Below the pieces are notes generated by a model, which did not search any database, had not been told where the DNA came from, and saw only the letters and a list, made by a program, of their open reading frames with translations. From Pseudomonas vlassakiae (GTDB taxonomy: Bacteria > Pseudomonadota > Gammaproteobacteria > Pseudomonadales > Pseudomonadaceae): a stretch of 64,000 bases of DNA. Each line of letters starts with the position of its first letter. Position 1 is the stretch's first letter. A program made the translations under genes and the position numbers. The stretch spans positions 310,001 to 374,000 of the forward strand of contig NZ_JABWRP020000004.1 in assembly GCF_014269035.2 (NCBI RefSeq), read 5' to 3'. Shown piece by piece: positions 17,032-24,755 of the stretch.

Positions 17032-19398
17032 ATGAAGCGCAGCCTGACCCTGTTGGCCGTGGTCGTTGCCGTGGCCGCTGGCGCCGGTTACTGGTACGTG
17101 CATGGCAAGCTGCCGCAGCGTGAGGGCGAAGTGGCCATGGCCGGGCTGCAAGGCCCGGTCAGCGTGCGCTACGACGCACGTGGCGTGCCTCATCTGCAAG
17201 CAGGGAGCGAAGCGGATCTGTACCGCGCCCTGGGCTACGTGCATGCCCAGGACCGCTTGTTCCAGATGGAGATCATGCGCCGCCTGGCCCGTGGCGAGCT
17301 GGCCGAAGTGCTGGGCGAAAAGCTGCTGCCCACCGACACCCTGTTTCGCAGCCTGCGCATCCGCGAGCAGGCTGCGCTGATGGCTCAGCGCCAGGACCCC
17401 CAATCGCCCGCCTGGCAAGCCTTGCAGGCCTACCTCGAGGGCGTCAATGCCTGGCAGGCCAGCCACCCCAAACCGATGGAATTCGACCTGATCGGTATCA
17501 CCCCACGGCCGTTCACTGCCGAAGACACGCTAAGCATCGCCGGTTACCTGGCCTACAGTTTCGCCGCAGCGTTTCGCACCGAACCCGCACTGACCTACAT
17601 CCGCGACCAGCTCGGCCCGCACTACCTGAAGATTTTCGACCTCGACTGGCAACCACAGGGCGCCCTGGGCACGCCCCTGGCGGCGGCGGACTGGCACAGC
17701 CTCGAAGCCGTGGCCCGCGCCAGCCACGAGGCGCTGGTCGAAGCCGGCATCCCGCAGTTCGAGGGCAGCAATGCCTGGGCCGTTTCCGGCAGCCGCACCG
17801 GCAGCGGCAAGCCCTTGCTGGCGGGCGATCCGCACATCAGTTTTGCCGTGCCCGCCGTCTGGTACGAGGCTGAGCTTTCGGCGCCCGGCTTCAACCTGTA
17901 CGGCTACTTCCAGGCGCTGAACCCGTTCGCGATGCTGGGGCACAACCGTGATTTCGGCTGGAGCCTGACCATGTTCCAGAACGATGACGTCGACCTGATC
18001 GCGGAAAAGACCAACCCTGCCAACGCTGACCAAGTGATGATCGACGGCCAGTGGCAAACGCTGGAAAAGACCGCGCAGCAGATTGCAGTCAAAGGCGAGC
18101 CACCCGTCACCATCAACCTGCGCCGCTCCCCACACGGGCCCATCGTCAACGAAGTCCTCGGCGCCACGGCCGGGGCCACGCCGATTGCCATGTGGTGGGC
18201 ATTCCTCGAAACCGAAAACCCGATCCTCGAAGGCTTCTACCAGCTCAACCGCGCCGACACCCTGGGCAAGATGCGCGAAGCGGCTGCCAAGGTGCAGGCG
18301 CCGGGGCTGAACTTCGTCTGGGCCAACGCCCGTGGCGACATCGGCTGGTGGGCGGCAGCGAAGTTGCCGATTCGCCCGGACGGGGTGAACCCGGCGTTCA
18401 TCCTCGACGGCGCCAGCAGCCAGGCCGACAAACACGGTTTCTACCCGTTCAGCGTCAACCCGCAACAGGAAAACCCGGCCAGCGGCTACATCGTTTCGGC
18501 AAACTACCAGCCTCAGGCCGTGGTGCCGATACCGGGATACTACAACCTCGCCGACCGCGGCCGTCAGCTCGATCGCCAGCTGGCCAACCCCGAGGTGAAA
18601 TGGGACATGCAAAACAGCCAGGCGCTGCAACTCGACACGGCCAGCGATTACGGCCCGCGCACCTTGGCACCGCTGCTGGCGACCCTGCGCCAGGTCGCCC
18701 AGGGTGACGAGGAAAAGGAACTGGTCGAGCAGCTTGCCGCCTGGCGCGGTGACTATCCGCTGGATTCCACCAGCGCCACGCTGTTCAACCAGTTCCTCTA
18801 CGAGCTGGCCTATGCCGCATTACATGACGAACTGGGCGACACCTGGTTCCCGGTGCTGATCAGCACACGCGTCATCGATGCCGCGCTGCCGCGCCTGGCT
18901 GCAGACGCCGATTCGCCCTGGTGGAATACCCGCGGCGCCAACCAGCGCACCGACCGCACCGCCATCGTGCGCGTAGCGTGGCAGAAGAGCCTTGCCCACC
19001 TGCGCACCACCCTCGGCCAAGACCCGGCCAGCTGGCAATGGGGCAAGGCGCATACCCTGACCCACAACCACCCACTGGGTTCGAAAAAACCGCTGAACCT
19101 GCTGTTCAATGTCGGCCCGTTTGCCGCCCCCGGCACCCACGAGGTGCCGAACAACCTGTCGGCGAAGATCGGCCCGGCGCCGTGGCCGGTGACCTACGGG
19201 CCATCGACCCGGCGCCTGATCGATTTCGCCGATGCCGGGCAGGCACTGACCAGCAACCCGGTAGGGCAAAGCGGCGTGCCGTTCGACCGGTATTTCTCGG
19301 ACCAGGCCGAGGGGTATGTCGAAGGCAAGTACCAGCGCGCGCAGATGGGCGTGATTCCGGCGCAGAGCACGCTGAGGCTGGTACCCAGCGCCAAGTGA
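17032..19398 (+). CDS. Penicillin acylase family protein (Ntn hydrolase, possible AHL acylase)
   Basis: A 788-residue precursor with an N-terminal signal/anchor (about 5-24), an alpha-chain region to residue 245, and the autoprocessing nucleophile Ser246 in PQFEGSNAWAVSGS. Family landmarks include YVHAQDRLFQMEIMRRLARG, LLAGDPHISFAVPAVWYEA and GHNRDFGWSLTMFQNDDVD, the last part of the active site. The enzyme matures to two chains in the periplasm and hydrolyses amides; relatives QuiP and PvdQ cleave long-chain acyl-homoserine lactones, so that is a reasonable but untested guess. AAGGAG lies six bases before the ATG. Confidence 0.9.
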   Translation: MKRSLTLLAVVVAVAAGAGYWYVHGKLPQREGEVAMAGLQGPVSVRYDARGVPHLQAGSEADLYRALGYVHAQDRLFQMEIMRRLARGELAEVLGEKLLPTDTLFRSLRIREQAALMAQRQDPQSPAWQALQAYLEGVNAWQASHPKPMEFDLIGITPRPFTAEDTLSIAGYLAYSFAAAFRTEPALTYIRDQLGPHYLKIFDLDWQPQGALGTPLAAADWHSLEAVARASHEALVEAGIPQFEGSNAWAVSGSRTGSGKPLLAGDPHISFAVPAVWYEAELSAPGFNLYGYFQALNPFAMLGHNRDFGWSLTMFQNDDVDLIAEKTNPANADQVMIDGQWQTLEKTAQQIAVKGEPPVTINLRRSPHGPIVNEVLGATAGATPIAMWWAFLETENPILEGFYQLNRADTLGKMREAAAKVQAPGLNFVWANARGDIGWWAAAKLPIRPDGVNPAFILDGASSQADKHGFYPFSVNPQQENPASGYIVSANYQPQAVVPIPGYYNLADRGRQLDRQLANPEVKWDMQNSQALQLDTASDYGPRTLAPLLATLRQVAQGDEEKELVEQLAAWRGDYPLDSTSATLFNQFLYELAYAALHDELGDTWFPVLISTRVIDAALPRLAADADSPWWNTRGANQRTDRTAIVRVAWQKSLAHLRTTLGQDPASWQWGKAHTLTHNHPLGSKKPLNLLFNVGPFAAPGTHEVPNNLSAKIGPAPWPVTYGPSTRRLIDFADAGQALTSNPVGQSGVPFDRYFSDQAEGYVEGKYQRAQMGVIPAQSTLRLVPSAK

Positions 19399-19434
19399 TT
19401 TCGAATAGCCTTTGCTCGGCCGCCTGGCGGCCCA

Positions 19435-19534
19435 TGTGGGAGCGGGCATGTCGAGGCGTCGAACCGCCGCGAACACCGGCGCAGCCGGTGCCATGCGCCG
19501 CGTCGCCTGCTGCGCGGGCGCGCCGGCTCCCACA
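19435..19534. repeat. REP-like inverted unit after the acylase gene
   Basis: TGTGGGAGC (19435-19443) and its inverse GCTCCCACA (19526-19534) bracket about 80 bp that holds further GC-rich hairpins, including CACCGGC / GCCGGTG at 19474-19490. It fills the gap between two convergent genes and may act as a terminator for both. Confidence 0.6.
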
Positions 19535-19552
19535 GCGGCCGCAATCAGCCGG

Positions 19553-20425
19553 TCAACCCTGCCACTTGCCACCTTCGACGATCACGCTTTCCGGCTTGGT
19601 GTCATCGCTCAGTTCCTTGCGTACATACTGGTCATAGAGTTTCAGCAGAAACTTCTCCTCCCCCAGCCTGGCCAGCTCGGCATTCACCCAGTCGCGCAGT
19701 TCGGTATTACCCTTCTCCACCGCCGGGGCAATCGGCGCTTCCTCACCGAGCAACTGCGGCAGCACACGGTACCCTGGGTTCTGCTTGGCCCAGCTGAACA
19801 GGATCAGGTTGTCCTGGGCATAGGCATCGCCACGGCCATTGGCCAGCGCTTGCAGCGACTCGCTGTTCTTCTCGAACTTGAGCAGTTTCCAGTCCGGGTG
19901 GTTCTTGGTCAGCCAGATATCGGCCGTGGTACCGGTGGTGACGATGATGGTCTTGTCCGCCAGGTCATCGAGCTTCTGCACCGGGCTGCCGTCGGCAACG
20001 ATGGCCTGCACGGCCACGCGCAGGTTGGGGTTGGTGAAGTCCACCGCCTCCTTGCGCTCCGGGGTCACGGTCATGTTGGCGAGAATCAGGTCGACCTTGT
20101 CGCTCTGCAGGAACGGAATACGGCTGGCCGGCTCGACGGCGACGAACTCCACCTTGTTCTCGTCGCCCAACAGGTCCTTGGCCAGACGCCGGCCGATGTC
20201 GGTGTCGAAGCCGACGTAACGGCCGCTTGCGTCGACGAAGCCGAACGGCGGCTTGTCGGTGAACACGCCGACAATCAGCTTGTCGCGGGCCTTGATGGTT
20301 TCCAGGTAGCTGGTGGCCGGCGATGCAGCTGCGGGCTTTGGCGGCTCCTCGGCCTTGTTGCAGCCGGCCAGCAGGGCCAGGCCGAACAACGGCGCCAGCA
20401 GTTTGGTAAGCGGGGCAGTTTTCAT
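19553..20425 (-). CDS. Amino-acid ABC transporter substrate-binding lipoprotein
   Basis: A 290-residue family-3 binding protein with a lipobox LFGLALLAGC (Cys22) and mature part starting after a Pro/Ala linker. KLIVGVFTDKPPFGFVD and FDTDIGRRLAKDLLG are typical of lobe 1, DLILANMTVTPERKEAVDFT of the ligand site, and TIIVTTGTTADIWL of lobe 2. It is the last gene of a four-gene transporter operon (permease-permease-ATPase-binding protein) with 4-bp overlaps. Ligand is not determinable; cystine or another sulfur amino acid is suggested only by the neighbouring sulfur genes. Confidence 0.88.
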   Translation of the reverse strand: MKTAPLTKLLAPLFGLALLAGCNKAEEPPKPAAASPATSYLETIKARDKLIVGVFTDKPPFGFVDASGRYVGFDTDIGRRLAKDLLGDENKVEFVAVEPASRIPFLQSDKVDLILANMTVTPERKEAVDFTNPNLRVAVQAIVADGSPVQKLDDLADKTIIVTTGTTADIWLTKNHPDWKLLKFEKNSESLQALANGRGDAYAQDNLILFSWAKQNPGYRVLPQLLGEEAPIAPAVEKGNTELRDWVNAELARLGEEKFLLKLYDQYVRKELSDDTKPESVIVEGGKWQG

Positions 20426-21195
20426 GACAGTTCCTTTTGTGTTGTCTTCGGCAGGCTTTCGACAAAGGAGAATTTGTCCAGGAACTGCTGCGCGCGTGCG
20501 GTTCGCGGTTGGCTGAAGAAGCTCTCGGGGTCGCTTTGTTCAAGGATCCTGCCGGCCTCCATGAACACGATGCGGTCGGCCACCGCGCGAGCGAAGGCCA
20601 TTTCGTGGGTAACGATGAGCAGGGTCATGCCGTCGCGGGCCAGGCCCTGGATCACCTGCAGCACTTCCTTGACCATTTCCGGGTCGAGCGCTGCGGTGAC
20701 TTCATCGAACAGCATCACCTGCGGGTTCATGCACAGCGAACGGACGATGGCGATGCGCTGCTGCTGGCCACCGGACAACTGCCGCGGGTAGGCGTCACGC
20801 TTGTCCAGCAGGCCGACCCGCGCCAATAGCGCTTCGGCCTGAGCCTGGGCTTCGGCGCGTTCGCGTTTCTGCACCTTGAGCGGGCCGAGCAGCAGGTTGT
20901 CCATCACGCTCATGTGGCCGAACAGGTGATAGCTCTGGAACACCATGCCCACCCGCTGGCGCACCTGGCGCCAGTCGGTTGCACGGGTCAGCAACTCTTC
21001 GCCCTCCAAGCGCAGGTGCCCGCTATGGGCCTCTTCCAGGCCATTGAGGCAGCGTAGCAAGGTGCTCTTGCCGCAGCCGCTGGGGCCGAGGATCACCACC
21101 ACTTCGCCGGTGCGGACCTTGAGGTCGATGTTATCCAGCACCTGGTGAGCGCCGAAATACTTGTTGAAACCCTGGAATTCGATCAGTGCGGTCAT
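20422..21195 (-). CDS. Amino-acid ABC transporter ATP-binding protein
   Basis: A 257-residue ATPase with Walker A GPSGCGKST, signature LSGGQQQR and Walker B VMLFDE. The segment after Walker B reads DEVTAALDPE where the usual form is DEPTSALDPE; this Pro-to-Val change is uncommon but leaves the catalytic Glu intact. The closing H-loop is VTHEMAFAR. It couples to the two adjacent permeases. Start and stop overlap neighbours by 4 bp each (ATGA), indicating translational coupling. Confidence 0.92.
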   Translation of the reverse strand: MTALIEFQGFNKYFGAHQVLDNIDLKVRTGEVVVILGPSGCGKSTLLRCLNGLEEAHSGHLRLEGEELLTRATDWRQVRQRVGMVFQSYHLFGHMSVMDNLLLGPLKVQKRERAEAQAQAEALLARVGLLDKRDAYPRQLSGGQQQRIAIVRSLCMNPQVMLFDEVTAALDPEMVKEVLQVIQGLARDGMTLLIVTHEMAFARAVADRIVFMEAGRILEQSDPESFFSQPRTARAQQFLDKFSFVESLPKTTQKELS

Positions 21196-21851
21196 GAGTG
21201 GGCCCAGCGGCGCTCCAGCACGCGCGAGGCGGCGGACAGCGGGTAGCAGACGATAAAGAAGAACAGGAACAGTACGGCGTAGATCAGCAGCGATTCGTAG
21301 GTGCGCTCGATGATCTGCTGGCCGGCCTTGATCACTTCGACCACGCCGATCAGCACCGCCAGCGAACTGGTCTTGATGATCCGCGTGTAGATGTTGATGG
21401 TCGGTGGCGTCATGCGCTTGAGGGCCTGGGGCAGCAGCACGTAGCCGTAAAGCTGGCCAGTGGAAAGCCCGATCGACAGCCCGGCCTCGCGTTGTCCACG
21501 CGGCAGCGATTGCAGCGCTCCCCGCACCACTTCACCGACCTCGCTGGCACCCCACAAGCCCAGCACCAGTACCGCGCACCAGAAGCTGGGAATGCTCAGG
21601 GCAAAGAAGATCGGCAAACCGAAGAACACCAGGTACAGCCAGACCAGTACCGGGATCGCCCGAAACAGCTCCAGGTACACCTGCAAGGCGATGTTCAGCA
21701 GGCGATTGCCCAGGGTGGCCAGCGTGCCATACAGCACGCCACCGAGCGTTGCGAAGACAATCCCCAGTGCCGAAATGGCCAACGTTTGCGCCGCCCCCTT
21801 GGCCAGCAGCGGCAAAGACGTCAGCAACAGCTCAATTGCCGAACTGGCCAT
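21192..21851 (-). CDS. Amino-acid ABC transporter permease (second)
   Basis: A 219-residue HisM/GlnP-type permease with about five transmembrane helices and the EAA loop GQREAGLSIGLSTGQLYGYVLLPQA (here split: GQREAGLSIGLS, then TGQLYGYVLLPQA). FRAIPVLVWLYLVFFGLP is a typical family signature. It overlaps the upstream permease by 20 bp and the ATPase by 4 bp. It probably forms a heterodimer with the other permease. Confidence 0.92.
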   Translation of the reverse strand: MASSAIELLLTSLPLLAKGAAQTLAISALGIVFATLGGVLYGTLATLGNRLLNIALQVYLELFRAIPVLVWLYLVFFGLPIFFALSIPSFWCAVLVLGLWGASEVGEVVRGALQSLPRGQREAGLSIGLSTGQLYGYVLLPQALKRMTPPTINIYTRIIKTSSLAVLIGVVEVIKAGQQIIERTYESLLIYAVLFLFFFIVCYPLSAASRVLERRWAHS

Positions 21852-22497
21852 GTTGCAGCCTCCTTTCCAGGTAGCGCAGCAGCAGCGACAGCGGCAGGAA
21901 CAGCAGCACGCAGAGCAGCGTCAGCACCGCGAGCATCTCGTAGGTCTTGTAGTACAGGGCGATGTAGCTTTTGGTGGTGTAGAGAATTTCAGGCACCGCC
22001 ACGGCCGAGACCACGGTGGTTTCCTTGAGCAGGAAGACGAAGTTGGCGAACAGTGCCGGCAGGCTGAGGATGCCGGCCTGGGGCAGGATCACGTGGCGCA
22101 GCAGCTGGCCTTCCGACAGCCCGATGGAGCGGCCCGATTCCAGCTGCGCACGCGGCACGGCTTCGACTCCGGCACGCAGCACCTCGGTGAGGTAGGCACC
22201 GCCCATGAAGGTCATGGTGATGATCGCTGCGGCAAAACCGGAGATCTTCAGGCCCAGGCTCGGCAACGCGAAGTAGACGAAGAACAGCTGGATCAGCAGG
22301 GGGGTGTTACGCGCCAGTTCCACATAGCCTTTGACCAGGTGCCGCAGGTAGGGGGTGCGTAGCACCAGGACCGTGGCATTGAGCAGCGCCACCAGCAGCG
22401 AGGTGGCGATGGCAATCAGCCCGACCTGCAAGGTCACGCCGACCGCCTTGAAGAAGGCTGGCAATGTGCTAAGAATGAACGCGGTGTCGAAGGTCAT
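21832..22497 (-). CDS. Amino-acid ABC transporter permease (first)
   Basis: A 221-residue HisQ/GlnP-type permease. ELARNTPLLIQLFFVYFALP is the family signature and ESGRSIGLSEGQLLRHVILP the EAA loop. It is the first gene of the operon; the region upstream carries a large AT-rich dyad. Two distinct permease subunits plus one lipoprotein match the polar-amino-acid transporter class. Confidence 0.92.
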   Translation of the reverse strand: MTFDTAFILSTLPAFFKAVGVTLQVGLIAIATSLLVALLNATVLVLRTPYLRHLVKGYVELARNTPLLIQLFFVYFALPSLGLKISGFAAAIITMTFMGGAYLTEVLRAGVEAVPRAQLESGRSIGLSEGQLLRHVILPQAGILSLPALFANFVFLLKETTVVSAVAVPEILYTTKSYIALYYKTYEMLAVLTLLCVLLFLPLSLLLRYLERRLQHGQFGN

Positions 22498-22576
22498 GGA
22501 TTCTGCCTCGACATCCGGTTTGCGAAGTACGACATAGGAAAGTCTGAACGATGCGCCAAGCGCGATCGCTAGACTC

Positions 22577-22610
22577 TAAAGGTATAAAAAGACTTTTCTA
22601 AATACCTTTA
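22577..22610. promoter_or_regulatory. Perfect 9-bp inverted repeat in AT-rich promoter region
   Basis: TAAAGGTAT (22577-22585) and ATACCTTTA (22602-22610) form a perfect dyad around a 16-bp centre that itself contains AAAAGACTTTT. It lies 80 bp upstream of the transporter operon on one side and 100 bp upstream of the small ORF on the other. It is a candidate operator for a dimeric or tetrameric regulator. Confidence 0.5.
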
Positions 22611-22709
22611 TTGCATATCGATATCACTCTCCGGGCTATCGAAACTTTTCTGCATCACGCCTTTCAAACAGCTTCAGACAGCAAGGCCATCCCCACAAGG
22701 ACGACAACG

Positions 22710-22799
22710 ATGAATAGCCCCTGCTCACCTGATTCGAACGAACAATTGCTGTGGCTGCTGGCATTGCGCCGGGCCTTGGGCGGGCTGCCTTCGGCATAA
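22710..22799 (+). CDS. Possible 29-residue small protein
   Basis: A short ORF, MNSPCSPDSNEQLLW continuing to a hydrophobic LLALRRALGG and ending PSA. AAGGA is spaced eight bases before the ATG, better than chance placement. It follows the AT-rich dyad and is followed after 56 bp by an intrinsic terminator, giving a compact unit of the kind seen for small proteins or regulatory RNAs. I do not recognise the sequence. It could also be a non-coding RNA with a fortuitous ORF. Confidence 0.35.
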   Translation: MNSPCSPDSNEQLLWLLALRRALGGLPSA

Positions 22800-22854
22800 G
22801 CCTGCACTGGCCTGCCAGTGAGGCCAGCTCAACCTTCCCCCAGCCGCCAACAAA

Positions 22855-22884
22855 AATGCCGACGCACAGGCGTCGGCATTTTCA
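22855..22884. terminator. Bidirectional terminator between small ORF and metQ
   Basis: The 10-bp stem ATGCCGACGC / GCGTCGGCAT with a four-base loop is preceded by AAAA and followed by TTTT. It can end metQ transcripts on the minus strand and the small plus-strand unit. Confidence 0.85.
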
Positions 22885-22900
22885 TGCACCGATCAAACAA

Positions 22901-23686
22901 TCAGAACGCAGGCAGTACCGCACCTTGGTATTTCTTGGCGATGAATTCCTTCACCTCAGGGCTGGTCAGCGCCTTGGCCAGCTTCTGGATAGCCTCACTG
23001 TTCTTGTTGTCCGGGCGGGCTACCAGGAAGTTCACGTACGGCGAGTCGCTGCCTTCGATCACCAGCGCGTCCTTGGCCGGGTTCAGGCCGGCTTCCAGGG
23101 CGTAGTTGGTGTTGATCATGTCCAGATCGACCTGGTCCAGCACGCGCGGCAGCATGGCCGATTCAAGCTCGCGGAACTTCAGCTTCTTCGGGTTCTCGGC
23201 GATGTCTTTCGGGGTTGCCAGGGCATTCTTCGGGTCTTTCAGGGTGATCAGGCCAGCCTTCTGCAGCAGCAGCAGGGCGCGACCGCTGTTGCTGCCCTCG
23301 TTCGGGATGGCAACGCTGGCGCCTTCTTTCAGCTCGCTCAGGCTCTTGACCTTTTTCGAGTAGCCACCGAACGGCTCGACGTGTACGCCGATCACGGTTT
23401 CCAGGTGGGTGCCCTTGCCTTCGTTGAAGTTCTGCAGGTACGGCAGGGTCTGGAAGTAGTTGGCGTCCAGGCGCTTCTGGTCAACCTGTACGTTCGGCTG
23501 CACGTAGTCGGTGAACACCTTGATCTGCAGGTCCACACCTTCCTTGGCCAGGGTCGGCTTGATCAGCTCAAGGATCTCGGCGTGCGGTACCGGGGTCGCG
23601 GCTACGACCAGTTTCTCGGCGGCGGATGCCAGGCCAGCGAACGACAGAGCGGCAGCCAGGGCAGTGGTCAGCAGGGTCTTTTTCAT
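22901..23686 (-). CDS. metQ: MetQ/NlpA family methionine-type ABC transporter substrate-binding protein
   Basis: A 261-residue secreted protein with signal peptide MKKTLLTTALAAALSFAGLA then SAAEK. Typical MetQ landmarks are VAATPVPHAEILELIKPTL, VQVDQKRLDANYFQTLPYL, GASVAIPNEGSNSGRALLLLQ and NTNYALEAGL. The start is ATG 23686, with AAGGA six bases upstream; the longer reading from 23749 adds 21 basic residues before a normal signal peptide. No lipobox Cys is present, unlike many MetQ. The cognate ATPase and permease (metN, metI) are not beside it. Ligand is likely methionine or a related sulfur compound. Confidence 0.9.
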   Translation of the reverse strand: MKKTLLTTALAAALSFAGLASAAEKLVVAATPVPHAEILELIKPTLAKEGVDLQIKVFTDYVQPNVQVDQKRLDANYFQTLPYLQNFNEGKGTHLETVIGVHVEPFGGYSKKVKSLSELKEGASVAIPNEGSNSGRALLLLQKAGLITLKDPKNALATPKDIAENPKKLKFRELESAMLPRVLDQVDLDMINTNYALEAGLNPAKDALVIEGSDSPYVNFLVARPDNKNSEAIQKLAKALTSPEVKEFIAKKYQGAVLPAF

Positions 23687-23782
23687 GGTGTTCCTTGTTC
23701 TGGATCTGGGCCATAGCGGATGGCGAAGTCGGATGCCCAACCGTTTCACTGGAGGGCGTGATGCGGACGATACCGAGATTTT

Positions 23783-23821
23783 TTATTCCCTAACAATATC
23801 TTTTAATTAGCTGCTTATTCC
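23783..23821. promoter_or_regulatory. Two direct TTATTCC words upstream of metQ
   Basis: TTATTCC occurs at 23783-23789 and 23815-23821, 32 bp apart (about three helical turns) within an AT-rich block about 100-135 bp before the metQ ATG. The first continues CTAACAATAT. The complement GGAATAA with a related flank occurs upstream of the hydrolase gene (25402-25408). It may be a regulator site. Confidence 0.4.
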
Positions 23822-23860
23822 AAAAACAAAATGCCACCACCCAGTTTGCTTATAGCTCGT

Positions 23861-24691
23861 CTAGCCCGCGGGGTTGGGCAAATCGAGGTCCTGCGGCAGC
23901 AGCTCGTCGCCGTCGCTCACCAACAGCGCGAAGTGGATCACATTCTCCAGTTCGCGGGTGTTGCCCGGCCAGGCATGGGCTTCAAGCAGCTGTTGCGCGG
24001 CCTCGCTGATCAGCGCGAGTGGGCGTTGCAGGCGCACGCTGTAGATACCCACGAAATACTCGGCCAACGGCAGGATATCGCCCGGGCGCTCACGCAGTGG
24101 CGGCAGCTCCAGCGCGCCCTCGCGCAGGTACTGGTACAGGCGCTCATTGAAGCGCCCGGCCTTCACCACCCGCGCCAGGTCGATGCTGGTCGCGGCTACC
24201 AGGCGGACGTCCACCGGCTGTGGTTGCTGCGCGCCGACACGGGTCACCTCGCGGTTCTCCAACGCCGCCAGCAGCTTGCCCTGGATCGCCAGCGGCAAGT
24301 CGGCAATCTCGTCCAGGTACAAGGTGCCCCCATTGGCCGAACCGAACCAACCGGCGCGGCTGCTGGCCGTACCGCCCTGGCTGCCGGCGCTGTAGCCGAA
24401 CAGCTCGGCGTCGGCATAGGTCGGGCTGATGGCCGCGCAGTTGACCGAGACGAACAGTCCGGGGCGGTCACTGGCCCGGTGAATCTGCCTTGCCAGCAAC
24501 TCCTTGCCGGTACCCGTCTCGCCGCGTATCAGCACCGGTACGGGCTGCGGCGCCAGCTGCTCCAGGGCCTGGCGTAACTGCTGCGAGCGCGGGTCGATGA
24601 ACACCAGCGCCTTGGCACGGATGCTCAGTGGGCTCTTGTCCAGTTCAGGAAAGGTCAGCAATGGCTGGCCGAACGGGTTTTGAAAAGTCAT
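23861..24691 (-). CDS. AAA+ sigma-54-activator-like protein without GAFTGA or DNA-binding domain
   Basis: A 276-residue protein that is almost entirely a sigma-54 interaction (AAA+) domain. Walker A is GETGTGKE (57-64), Walker B GGTLYLDEI (121-129), the arginine-finger region is FNERLYQYL and sensor II is WPGNTREL (241-248). The L1 loop that normally reads GAFTGA is GSQGGT (103-108), and nothing resembling a C-terminal Fis-type helix-turn-helix follows. Normal activators need GAFTGA to contact sigma-54, so this protein may be an ATPase with another partner, or an anti-activator. It lies between metQ and a small hydrolase gene, both on the same strand. Sulfur-responsive sigma-54 regulators (SfnR-type) are known in P. 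putida, but this is not a standard one. Confidence 0.8.
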   Translation of the reverse strand: MTFQNPFGQPLLTFPELDKSPLSIRAKALVFIDPRSQQLRQALEQLAPQPVPVLIRGETGTGKELLARQIHRASDRPGLFVSVNCAAISPTYADAELFGYSAGSQGGTASSRAGWFGSANGGTLYLDEIADLPLAIQGKLLAALENREVTRVGAQQPQPVDVRLVAATSIDLARVVKAGRFNERLYQYLREGALELPPLRERPGDILPLAEYFVGIYSVRLQRPLALISEAAQQLLEAHAWPGNTRELENVIHFALLVSDGDELLPQDLDLPNPAG

Positions 24692-24755
24692 GACGAACTC
24701 CCGCCCCAGGCCATCGTGGCCGGGCGTCAGGCAAACGTTGAACGATCGGGGCCGG

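Larger units (their letters stand above)
22498..22900. other. 403-bp divergent/convergent gap: AT-rich dyad, small ORF, terminator
   Basis: From left to right this gap holds the transporter leader, an AT-rich inverted repeat (22577-22610), a 29-codon ORF (22710-22799), a small stem CTGGCCT / AGGCCAG (22807-22827) and a bidirectional terminator (22855-22884) before metQ. The arrangement looks like a short independent transcription unit on the plus strand. Confidence 0.55.

Noticed and set aside
22498..22610. Sigma-54 promoter for the amino-acid ABC operon (TTGGCGCATCGTTCAG on the minus strand)
   Set aside because: The -24 part is fair, but the -12 element lacks the GC dinucleotide.
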